In this document: piece by piece, positions 7,764 to 13,171 of the stretch
Position numbering within the stretch: position 1 is the stretch's first letter
Layout: each line of letters opens with the position of its first letter
From: Rickettsiales bacterium
Lineage (GTDB): Bacteria > Pseudomonadota > Alphaproteobacteria > Rickettsiales > UBA1997
Assembly: GCA_031269065.1 (NCBI GenBank)
Contig: JAIRWJ010000024.1
Coordinates: forward strand, 1-13,171
Reading direction: 5' to 3'
DNA length: 13,171 nucleotides
Position numbers and translations under genes: made by a program
The notes under the pieces: generated by a model
Told to the model about the DNA's origin: nothing
Database searches by the model: none
What the model saw: only the letters and a program-made list of their open reading frames with translations

Positions 7764-9353
7764 CTATATGCTCAGATCTATAAATTCCGAACCGGAATGG
7801 CCAATGTTAATAACTTGGGTATAGCCAACAAACTTTGAACCAGCAATGTATTTTTCTGGGAGTATGGTTAGGTTGTATTTTCCGGGTTTCAGACGAGTGC
7901 TACCTATATATATTCTGTCGGCTAGACTGCTCCAGTATCTAAGGTCAGCCATAGTTGTTTCAGCTAGAGCCCTGGCCGCCGTCAAATAGGATGCCGTTGC
8001 TAGCATAGCTCCAAGGGTACTTCTGTTACCTTTATATATCTTGTAGGCTGCATACATAGCGGTCGCATATTTAGTGGCTACTGTTGCGCAGGTTTGGAGA
8101 TAGACCAATGCCATTCTATCATTCAAAGATTTTACAGCGATGTCCGTGACTGGCTCCACAAGGATCAGACGGAACTTAGCAATCTCTTTCTTACTGTCTG
8201 CTTCGGAGATGGATACCCAGTATGGTACCCACTCTTTTTTCGATGGCTCTATCTGGGGTATTTCGAATTCCACTAGTGGCATAGTGTCCTTTTTGTTTGT
8301 TTCGGACAATTCATTCCTCACAAAAGCAACAAATTCCTGGTCATTATTTCCGACATGCATTAGAATGTCTATAGACACACCAATTTTGAACTTTTTGGCC
8401 GTCTTCGGAGAGACAAAACTATCACTAAGTAGAATAAAAAGATTATCTTTTCTATTTTCCGATAGTTTTTCTATTTTTGAGTCTATGAATATCTCAACAT
8501 CTTTGGCTACCGAAGTACTGTCTATAAACTTTGATCTGACCTCGGCCAGAGGCATTATGGCCAACTTTGAGAAATTGTCATCAAAACTTTTATACTTTCT
8601 ATTGAACGGCGGATAGACATTGTAATATTTTAACAGCACCCCTTTGGCATCTCTGTACAGCTGTAGAGCTATTTGTCTGTCCTCCGCAGTGTCAAACTGT
8701 TCATGGATAAAGCCAGCCCAGAGCTTAGCTAGCAAATCAACCTTATAGGTAGACTTGCCAGCCAATTCTGCTTTGTAAGAGTTCATGAGACTATCCCACT
8801 CGACCAGCACGCTTCTGGCGTTCATCAAATGTCTTCTTTTTTCGGTATCCGTCAGTTCTTTTTTTGGTATACCCAGATTCTTTCCACCTTCCATCAGCGT
8901 ATGGGCCTCATAGAAGCCAGTTCTGTAAAGCTTGTAGTTCACCAGTGATTCATAGAATCTAATTAGGGATCTTTCATATCTCTCCCCGTAGTATTTGTCC
9001 AGATTCTCCGATCCCAGAGATTTCAGCTTTCCTCCTAGGCTTTTGGTAAACAGCTCATCACTTTTTCTACGGGCCTCGGCAAAATTCTGCAGAGCCTGGT
9101 AATAATTACCAGATAGGTAGAAGACGGTACCTCTCTCCAGTTTTCTCAGAAGCTCGGACCTTTCATCTGGATAAAATTCATCTTCTCTGGCTATTTTTAT
9201 AGCATTTTTGTACCCATCCAGGGAAGATAGACTATTCAACAGTCGGGACTGGGTAGCTCTATCCTTCCGAACACCACAGGAACAGAGCCCCAAGACCAAT
9301 ATCCATAGCAGCGACCTAGCAAAGGTCGTTATGTTCCTTGCTCTAGCCAACAC
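7764..9353 (-). CDS. COG3014-like lipoprotein, partner of LpoB
   Basis: A 529-aa predicted lipoprotein. The N-terminus has basic residues, a hydrophobic stretch (LLWILVLGL) and cysteines C24 and C26, with LCSC fitting a lipobox. About residues 45-120 look like TPR-type helices (FYLSGNYYQALQNFAEAR). A hydrophobic small-residue region at about 420-465 precedes a conserved-looking tail, DLRYWSSLADRIY...LKPGKYNLTI (470-498), which I recognise as typical of the COG3014 family; that family is often encoded beside LpoB-like proteins. Its molecular role is not established; an envelope or peptidoglycan-synthesis function is inferred from context. The start is GTG (9351-9353), preceded on the minus strand by a perfect AGGAGG (9364-9359) 5 nt away. 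It is the second gene of an apparent operon, 41 bp after lpoB. TAG stop. Confidence 0.8.
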   Translation of the reverse strand: MLARARNITTFARSLLWILVLGLCSCGVRKDRATQSRLLNSLSSLDGYKNAIKIAREDEFYPDERSELLRKLERGTVFYLSGNYYQALQNFAEARRKSDELFTKSLGGKLKSLGSENLDKYYGERYERSLIRFYESLVNYKLYRTGFYEAHTLMEGGKNLGIPKKELTDTEKRRHLMNARSVLVEWDSLMNSYKAELAGKSTYKVDLLAKLWAGFIHEQFDTAEDRQIALQLYRDAKGVLLKYYNVYPPFNRKYKSFDDNFSKLAIMPLAEVRSKFIDSTSVAKDVEIFIDSKIEKLSENRKDNLFILLSDSFVSPKTAKKFKIGVSIDILMHVGNNDQEFVAFVRNELSETNKKDTMPLVEFEIPQIEPSKKEWVPYWVSISEADSKKEIAKFRLILVEPVTDIAVKSLNDRMALVYLQTCATVATKYATAMYAAYKIYKGNRSTLGAMLATASYLTAARALAETTMADLRYWSSLADRIYIGSTRLKPGKYNLTILPEKYIAGSKFVGYTQVINIGHSGSEFIDLSI

Positions 9354-9358
9354 CTGAT

Positions 9359-9364
9359 CCTCCT
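9359..9364 (-). promoter_or_regulatory. Strong ribosome binding site deciding a GTG start
   Basis: AGGAGG on the minus strand lies 5 nt before GTG at 9353-9351. This fixes the unusual GTG start of the COG3014-like gene, whose second codon is TTG and could otherwise be mistaken for the start. Confidence 0.75.
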
Positions 9365-9394
9365 ATTTCCCAGTTCTCTACTTCAGAGTGGAAA

Positions 9395-10018
9395 CTACCA
9401 GGAATAACCTTTCTTTTCTGAATACTTACTCGTCCTATGTCTGACCCTCAGGACCTCCTCACCGCTTTCGATGTCAGTGATTCTCAAATTAATTGTGTAA
9501 TCCTTTACTGTTTTTCCTTTCAGAGTTTCAGGTTTCATCCTTATATCACCAAACACGAGAAGATCTGCGCCCGAAGCCCTGCCTATTTTCTTAACCTGTT
9601 TGGGATCAACCATTCCTTCCTTATTCTGGTAGGTGATTTCGCCGAGGATCTTATTCCTAGCGGCCGCATCTAACAGTACATAGTCTCCCGAATAGGAAAA
9701 CTCATTCAGCAGCTCATCATTTAGATCACCTATTGGAAAATAGGCCTCAGCTGTCTGATTTTGAACATCGGCTATAAACAGTCTCGGCTTCCTTCCAAGT
9801 CTTGCCAGATATTTCTGAAAACCCTTATGATTCTCCACCTGCTTCAATATGTCTTTTACAGCTAGTTCGGTATCCTTTGCTACCCACCTGTCGGTTATAT
9901 TCGCTGCCAATTCATCTGACTTGTCTAGAGAAACCCTCTGGGTCTTGATATTCGGCGCACAGGACACCATAGCCAAAAAAACAACACATAGACCAAAAAC
10001 ACTCTTTCCAGTGGCCAT
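9395..10018 (-). CDS. lpoB: LpoB-like penicillin-binding protein activator lipoprotein
   Basis: A 207-aa lipoprotein of the LpoB/COG3417 type. In E. coli, LpoB is anchored in the outer membrane and activates the peptidoglycan synthase PBP1B. The signal peptide (FGLCVVFLAMVSC) ends at lipobox cysteine C20; methionine at -3 is unusual but the pattern otherwise fits. The globular domain (about 80-200) carries the family-like features RLFIADVQNQTAE, a DELLNEF segment, a GRASGADLLVFGDI segment and TINLRITDIESGEEV. E. coli LpoB is similar in size. The ATG start is supported by GGAGGTGG directly upstream on the minus strand. First gene of an apparent operon with the COG3014-like lipoprotein gene; a promoter and a long leader hairpin lie upstream. 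Whether the real target is PBP1B or another synthase cannot be read from this window. Confidence 0.82.
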   Translation of the reverse strand: MATGKSVFGLCVVFLAMVSCAPNIKTQRVSLDKSDELAANITDRWVAKDTELAVKDILKQVENHKGFQKYLARLGRKPRLFIADVQNQTAEAYFPIGDLNDELLNEFSYSGDYVLLDAAARNKILGEITYQNKEGMVDPKQVKKIGRASGADLLVFGDIRMKPETLKGKTVKDYTINLRITDIESGEEVLRVRHRTSKYSEKKGYSW

Positions 10019-10057
10019 TGCCCACCTCCAATAAATTTAATAAACCAAATAAACCGA

Positions 10058-10096
10058 TCCAGGTTCGCTGTTACACGAAGGGACAGCGTACCTGGA
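10058..10096 (-). promoter_or_regulatory. Long hairpin in the predicted lpoB mRNA leader
   Basis: Arms 10058-10071 and 10083-10096 pair at 13 of 14 positions around an 11-nt loop, and two more G-C pairs form beyond a single outer mismatch (10055-10056 with 10098-10099). The stem is GC-rich in an AT-rich surrounding. From the promoter at 10111-10138 it would begin a few bases after the transcript start and end about 40 nt before the lpoB ATG, leaving the ribosome binding site free. It could stabilise the 5' end or act as a regulator. It has no T-tract typical of a terminator. Confidence 0.5.
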
Positions 10097-10110
10097 CCGT
10101 CAATGGGGTC

Positions 10111-10138
10111 ATTGTACTGTCGCTAACACTATAGTCAA
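10111..10138 (-). promoter_or_regulatory. Predicted sigma70-type promoter of the lpoB operon
   Basis: On the minus strand TTGACT (10138-10133) and TACAAT (10116-10111) are separated by 16 nt. This predicts a start near 10104 and a leader of about 85 nt before the lpoB ATG. The same architecture recurs before the 10978 gene. Confidence 0.55.
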
Positions 10139-10199
10139 GCCGATGTTTAACTATAGAGAATGTTCTCGTAATCTTTACTTTTTATCTTATACTATACCA

Positions 10200-10348
10200 A
10201 TTAGACATCCTACAAATATCACAGAAATTAGATTATCGTCAGGAGTCACGAAGCGCAGAGGCGGAGTATATTCGGGGATACGTGAACAAACTAGCACCGA
10301 AGCGACAGAGCAGGCACCAGTTTCTGTGATATTCACAGGAGATCTAAT
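10200..10348. repeat. 149-bp element with 28-bp imperfect terminal inverted repeats
   Basis: Left arm 10200-10227 and the complement of right arm 10321-10348 match at 23 of 28 positions, including 13 perfect bases at the inner end (AATATCACAGAAA at 10215-10227; complement at 10321-10333). The interior is less AT-rich than the flanks. It contains a near-direct repeat (CGAAGCGCAGAGGC at 10249-10262; CGAAGCGACAGAGCAGGC at about 10297-10314) and a TCACG/CGTGA stem (10246-10250 with 10280-10284). Both strands are open to translation across the whole element. It may be a MITE, a palindromic repeat of the Rickettsia RPE kind, or the gene of a structured RNA. No target-site duplication is clear. Confidence 0.5.
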
Positions 10349-10373
10349 AAAACTAAATACTCCATACATGTAA

Positions 10374-10776
10374 CTAGAAATAAATGAACTTTTTGCCTAT
10401 GTGTGAAACATGCCTAGTTGGATTCTTTAACTTATATACGAGAGATAGTCTAGCTAGAATCAAAAAATGATAAAGCCTATTATAAAATAGTATGGATGAG
10501 AGAAGGAGTATTAAGAAGAGCTTATTTGATTGTCGAGGCGATTTGCCTTTCCAGAAGAGGACAGATAGCATTACAGTAATTTGTCTTTGATTTTCCAGAG
10601 AAAATGCACTGTCCAGGAGCAGCGAGATGGTGGTGCCTACTAAACAATCCAGTTCATTAGCATACTTATCCTCCGTGACCCTGAATCTCTCTAGATCTCC
10701 GATAACATTATCGAATAACTTCTAAAATCTTACTCGTAAAAATTATATCCAAATCCTCACAAAAACACGGTATAAT
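10374..10776 (-). pseudogene. Probable decayed gene remnant, function unknown
   Basis: On the minus strand a frame open over 10776-10708 reads PCFCEDLDIIFTSKILEVIR and stops. In the neighbouring frame, open over 10721-10374, the reading goes on as NVIGDLERFRVTEDKYANEL...CLVGTTISLLLDSAFSLENQ. Neither part has a credible start with a ribosome binding site. A single-base frameshift near 10710 would join them. The amino-acid make-up and codons (CTG, CTC, GAG, GAA) of about 10560-10710 look like the coding style of the core genes rather than like AT-rich spacer. The downstream part (LLLSSILFYNRLYHF...) reads like translated noncoding DNA. I do not recognise the family. The alternative is a chance open frame. 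Confidence 0.3.
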
Positions 10777-10921
10777 TTAGGCACCTGGTATATTAGGCTT
10801 TATATATTCCTGAACCATTAATTTGTTTTTGCTGGCCAAGAGTCTAAGATATAATTTTGTTTTCTTGATTTTTGTTCTATTCATCAAAAATGTTCCAAAA
10901 AATAATAATTAAGAAAATGTA

Positions 10922-10949
10922 TTGAATAAATAATCTGATATGGTACAAT
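10922..10949 (+). promoter_or_regulatory. Predicted extended -10 promoter of the MORN gene
   Basis: TTGAAT (10922-10927), a 16-nt spacer and TACAAT (10944-10949), preceded by TGG so that it forms an extended -10. The predicted start is near 10956, about 22 nt before the ATG at 10978. This also rejects the overlapping 65-codon frame from 10940, whose start lies inside the promoter. Confidence 0.55.
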
Positions 10950-10977
10950 ACTATTTATCAAAAATAATAAGAAAAAA

Positions 10978-12840
10978 ATGGAAATATTACAAACATTTGG
11001 GGTTATTAAAAAACGCGGTGGAGTTCCTTCTAGGTGCATTGTCAGATGTAAAGATATTTACGGTAAGGAAGGTATGTACTCGGGCCCTTGTAGGCAAGAA
11101 TTTGGACGAATTGTATTGGAGGGAAATGGAACATTAGAATATGACAACGATGGAGGTACATATTCGGGTGAGTTTAAAGACAATAATATTAATGGTTTCG
11201 GAACATTGACAGATTCTGATGGTAATACCTACGAGGGTAATTGGCTAAATGGCAAACTTGATGGCGAGGGAATATATGAATCCTATGACAAATTTCTTGT
11301 TCTGGAAAAAGTGTTTAAAGACGGTGTAGAACAAGAAGTCAGCCTAATGTCAACGAAATTGTATAACGATGACGAAGATGAGGAGGAGGAATCCGAAGGA
11401 AAAAGAATTCCTTTATATAGAACAGAGTATAGCTATGATGAAAATAACGAACTAACTTCTCATACAACATATAATATATATGATGACTATGGAAAAAAAC
11501 TTATGTCCATGACAATAGACTATGACGAAATAAATAAATTGCTTAATGAAGAAATAAGCGAACCTAATGAATTTATAACCAAGGAAGCTATAGTCATTGT
11601 TCCAAATGATAAAACCCCAACTTTTGAGGAAATTAGGCTTTATGTTAAAGAATGTGCAAAGCAAATCCTTAGGGATAGAATATCCTCAAATAAAGAATGG
11701 TCAAATTTAGGAGGAACCCGCGAGATAACCAATTTATTGCAAATAGCAAATCTGAGTCTAGATGAACTTAAAAACGTCAGATTTCTTAAACCAGGACTGA
11801 AAAGTGAAAAACTGGAAAATATTTATAGTAGCCCAGAGTTTCTTCTAAACGCTGTTGGGATTAATTTTGATGACATAAATAGTATTAATTCTGATTTTTT
11901 GACTATGGTGGCTACTACTGTAAATAATAAACATGCTGTGGTTATTCTAATGGATCTGAAAAAAATAAAAGAATTAGAAAAATCTGGTATAGACTTAAAT
12001 GATGCTAGCGAAAAATTTTTATTCTGTTTTGATAGTAGTGGAGTTGTTAGTGCCAATACGTATGGGTATAGTATCGGTGAACTCACAAACATTTGTGAGT
12101 TTATTTGTAAAATTTTGCAGGAAAACGGAACCTGTTGGTTACATGCTGCGGCTGCAAATATAGCTATAGCTAAAAATCCTGATATTGTTCGAAAAATAAG
12201 GGAAGGCACAATTAGGCGACATAATTCCGAAAATGAAATAAACACAGAGAAATCGAGTCTTCCAAATGAGTTTGAAACAAAACATATTATGACTTTCAGA
12301 GATATTTTGAATGAAAATGGAATTGATGTTCTGAGCATACTAAATGCTGCTATTAACTCTGAATTTACTGTCAAGATCACAGAAAGCTTTTTGGAAGATG
12401 AAGCTCTAATTTCTGAATTTTCCTGTAGAATTAAAAAATTGGCCCTAAAAAATGAAATAGCACTAGATGAGGAGACAATCAAAAAGAAAATCGAAGAAGA
12501 GTGCAGAAGTAATTTAGAAGCCGAAATTAAAAGTGCGATGTCACCAATTACGGTACTTACTGGAGAAAAAAATGGCAAAATAGATTCGCCGACCATCGGG
12601 GAAGAGGAGTTATCGATCAACAAAATGACGATTGGGGAGCGGGAGACTTTAGCTATGATATCATTCCAAGCAACCATGGAAAAAATAGAAAAACTCTATG
12701 AGCTAGAAAATAGACTTAACCATAATTCACTCAATGCCAATAATACTATTACAGAAGCAAGGCAACTTCAGCAAAACATGGGTGCAGCCATAACAGAAAT
12801 TGACAGCTGCCTTGGTGTCGGTGTTCTCAAGTATGGCTGA
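10978..12840 (+). CDS. MORN-repeat protein with candidate CE-clan cysteine protease domain
   Basis: A 620-aa protein not recognised as a named family. Residues 34-102 hold two clear MORN repeats (YSGEFKDNNINGFGTLTD, YEGNWLNGKLDGEGIYES) and a degenerate one before them. An acidic stretch follows (130-141). Residues 315-400 show the order expected of Ulp1/YopJ-type (clan CE) cysteine proteases: H319 starting a hydrophobic strand (KHAVVILMD), D352 after a second strand (FLFCFDSSG), then Q381 and C386 in LQENGTCWLHAAAANIA, with Gln five residues before Cys as the oxyanion-hole Gln usually is. The H-D distance (33) is longer than in Ulp1. The C-terminus is helical and probably coiled-coil (about 497-600). 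There is no signal peptide, so delivery by a secretion system as an effector is inference. The gene is visibly AT-rich compared with its neighbours, suggesting acquisition. The leader is A-rich without a clear ribosome binding site. TGA stop. Confidence 0.9.
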   Translation: MEILQTFGVIKKRGGVPSRCIVRCKDIYGKEGMYSGPCRQEFGRIVLEGNGTLEYDNDGGTYSGEFKDNNINGFGTLTDSDGNTYEGNWLNGKLDGEGIYESYDKFLVLEKVFKDGVEQEVSLMSTKLYNDDEDEEEESEGKRIPLYRTEYSYDENNELTSHTTYNIYDDYGKKLMSMTIDYDEINKLLNEEISEPNEFITKEAIVIVPNDKTPTFEEIRLYVKECAKQILRDRISSNKEWSNLGGTREITNLLQIANLSLDELKNVRFLKPGLKSEKLENIYSSPEFLLNAVGINFDDINSINSDFLTMVATTVNNKHAVVILMDLKKIKELEKSGIDLNDASEKFLFCFDSSGVVSANTYGYSIGELTNICEFICKILQENGTCWLHAAAANIAIAKNPDIVRKIREGTIRRHNSENEINTEKSSLPNEFETKHIMTFRDILNENGIDVLSILNAAINSEFTVKITESFLEDEALISEFSCRIKKLALKNEIALDEETIKKKIEEECRSNLEAEIKSAMSPITVLTGEKNGKIDSPTIGEEELSINKMTIGERETLAMISFQATMEKIEKLYELENRLNHNSLNANNTITEARQLQQNMGAAITEIDSCLGVGVLKYG

Positions 12841-12881
12841 GATCACTACTATTTTATTTTATGTTATAGTGCTCCAGAAAA

Positions 12882-12902
12882 TGGTACCACAATACGGTGC
12901 CA
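12882..12902. terminator. Hairpin terminator between convergent genes
   Basis: TGGTACC (12882-12888) pairs with GGTGCCA (12896-12902) through 7 pairs, one of them G-U, around a 7-nt loop. Read on the minus strand the stem is followed at once by TTTT, after the waaA-like gene. Read on the plus strand it is followed by a looser T-rich run (to 12920) after the MORN gene. It plausibly ends transcripts from both sides. Confidence 0.45.
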
Positions 12903-12922
12903 CCAGTTTCAATATTTTTACC

Positions 12923-13171
12923 TTATGACAGCTTCATCACTATCATGTCGACGATTTCATCTAGAACACTGCTGTATTGCAGGCTTCTCATATAGGCATT
13001 TTTTGAAATTCGCTCCACCTCGGCTGGGTTAGCTAGTAGGAAATTGATGGTCGAAAACAAACTTCTTGGCTCGGCATCCTCTAGCATAAAGCATCCTTCT
13101 ACAGCGGTTAACTCTTTGAACAGCATAAGGTTATTTTCTACGTAAGGGCCTGTGACAACACAACAATTGTG
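12923..13171 (-). CDS. waaA: Probable 3-deoxy-D-manno-octulosonic acid (Kdo) transferase, C-terminal end
   Basis: The minus-strand frame enters from the window edge and runs 82 codons to a TAA stop, so only the C-terminal tail is present; the ATG at 13124-13126 is internal. It reads VVTGPYVENNLMLFKEL, then GCFMLEDAEPRSLFSTINFL, then LANPAEVERISKNA. GP(H/Y)xxN(F) followed by a gated-GT-B C-terminal helix pair is what I expect at the end of WaaA/KdtA, the inner-membrane enzyme that adds Kdo to lipid A precursors. If correct, the cell makes LPS. With only 82 residues, another GT-B glycosyltransferase remains possible. It is convergent with the MORN gene across an 82-bp spacer with a terminator hairpin. 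Confidence 0.65.
   Translation of the reverse strand, partial: HNCCVVTGPYVENNLMLFKELTAVEGCFMLEDAEPRSLFSTINFLLANPAEVERISKNAYMRSLQYSSVLDEIVDMIVMKLS

Larger units (their letters stand above)
10019..10977. other. Gene-poor 0.96-kb stretch between lpoB and the MORN gene
   Basis: I find no convincing intact gene here. The contents are the lpoB ribosome binding site, leader hairpin and promoter (to 10138), a small dyad GAGAA-TG-TTCTC (10156-10167), the inverted-repeat element (10200-10348), a probable decayed minus-strand gene (10374-10776), a very AT-rich spacer without visible signals (about 10777-10920), and the promoter of the MORN gene (10922-10949). Apparent frames of 60-76 codons on both strands across 10143-10373 lack ribosome binding sites and seem to be by-products of the inverted-repeat element. 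No tRNA or CRISPR was recognised. Confidence 0.6.

Noticed and set aside
10101..10114. Small hairpin CAATG-GGGT-CATTG near the lpoB promoter
   Set aside because: It is a five-bp stem that overlaps the -10 box and is too short to separate from chance.
10324..10338. CTGTGA-TAT-TCACAG, resembling a CRP site
   Set aside because: CRP sites need a 6-nt centre between TGTGA and TCACA; here it is 3 nt. The dyad is part of the right arm of the larger inverted repeat.
10143..10373. 76-codon plus-strand frame containing KRRGGVYSGI, which looked like a MORN fragment related to the KKRGGV start of the 10978 gene
   Set aside because: There is no ribosome binding site, the DNA similarity to the 10978 gene is very short, and no MORN repeat follows. 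The frame is explained by the inverted-repeat element.
10940..11137. 65-codon plus-strand frame overlapping the start of the MORN gene
   Set aside because: Its ATG lies within the predicted promoter, and it runs out of frame over the MORN coding sequence.
11823..12677. 284-codon minus-strand frame rich in Ser, Phe and Ile
   Set aside because: It is the antisense shadow of the AT-rich MORN gene. It has no ribosome binding site, and the plus frame has recognisable domains.

Overview
The window reads as chromosome of a Gram-negative bacterium, most likely an alphaproteobacterium and possibly a host-associated (Rickettsiales- or Holosporales-like) one. The evidence is a beta' subunit with the large proteobacterial-type insertion inside the trigger loop and an alphaproteobacterial-looking C-terminus, a probable Kdo-transferase (LPS core) fragment, two outer-membrane-type lipoproteins, and a MORN-repeat protein with a candidate CE-clan protease motif of the sort found in secreted effectors. 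The lineage call is inference from protein features; no 16S or other marker is present. The standard genetic code fits everything. Codon choice favours ATA, AGA/AGG and CTA, and five of the eight visible stops are TAG.

Layout. (1) 1-4272, plus strand: the 3' two thirds of rpoC, then miaB 36 bp later, behind a perfect 7-bp hairpin that sits 1 nt before the miaB ATG. (2) 4273-5439: a short spacer with a weak terminator, then a PLP-dependent cysteine synthase-family gene on the minus strand. (3) 5440-5720: a very AT-rich divergent control region with several palindromes and recognisable promoters for the cysteine synthase gene (minus) and transketolase (plus). (4) 5721-7757: tkt, convergent with the next gene at a distance of only 6 bp. 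(5) 7764-10018, minus strand: an apparent two-gene operon of lipoproteins, LpoB-like (first) and COG3014-like (second), with a good sigma70-type promoter and a long hairpin in the leader. (6) 10019-10977: a gene-poor stretch of nearly 1 kb holding the lpoB promoter and leader, a 149-bp element with 28-bp imperfect terminal inverted repeats, a probable decayed minus-strand gene, and the promoter of the next gene. (7) 10978-12840: an AT-rich, probably acquired gene for a 620-aa MORN-repeat protein that carries a plausible CE-clan (Ulp1/YopJ-like) cysteine protease signature. (8) 12882-13171: a hairpin terminator and the C-terminal end of a probable waaA (kdtA), truncated by the window edge.

Functionally, the core genes serve transcription (rpoC), tRNA modification (miaB), sulfur amino-acid metabolism, the pentose phosphate pathway (tkt) and the cell envelope (lipoproteins, waaA). 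The accessory interest lies in 10.0-12.9 kb. The four promoters I can recognise all have a 16-nt spacer and a TTG-starting -35, which suggests a common housekeeping sigma factor drives both the core genes and the putative effector. The strongest points for a second look are the altered trigger-loop motif in RpoC, the MORN/protease protein, and the inverted-repeat element that is open to translation on both strands.
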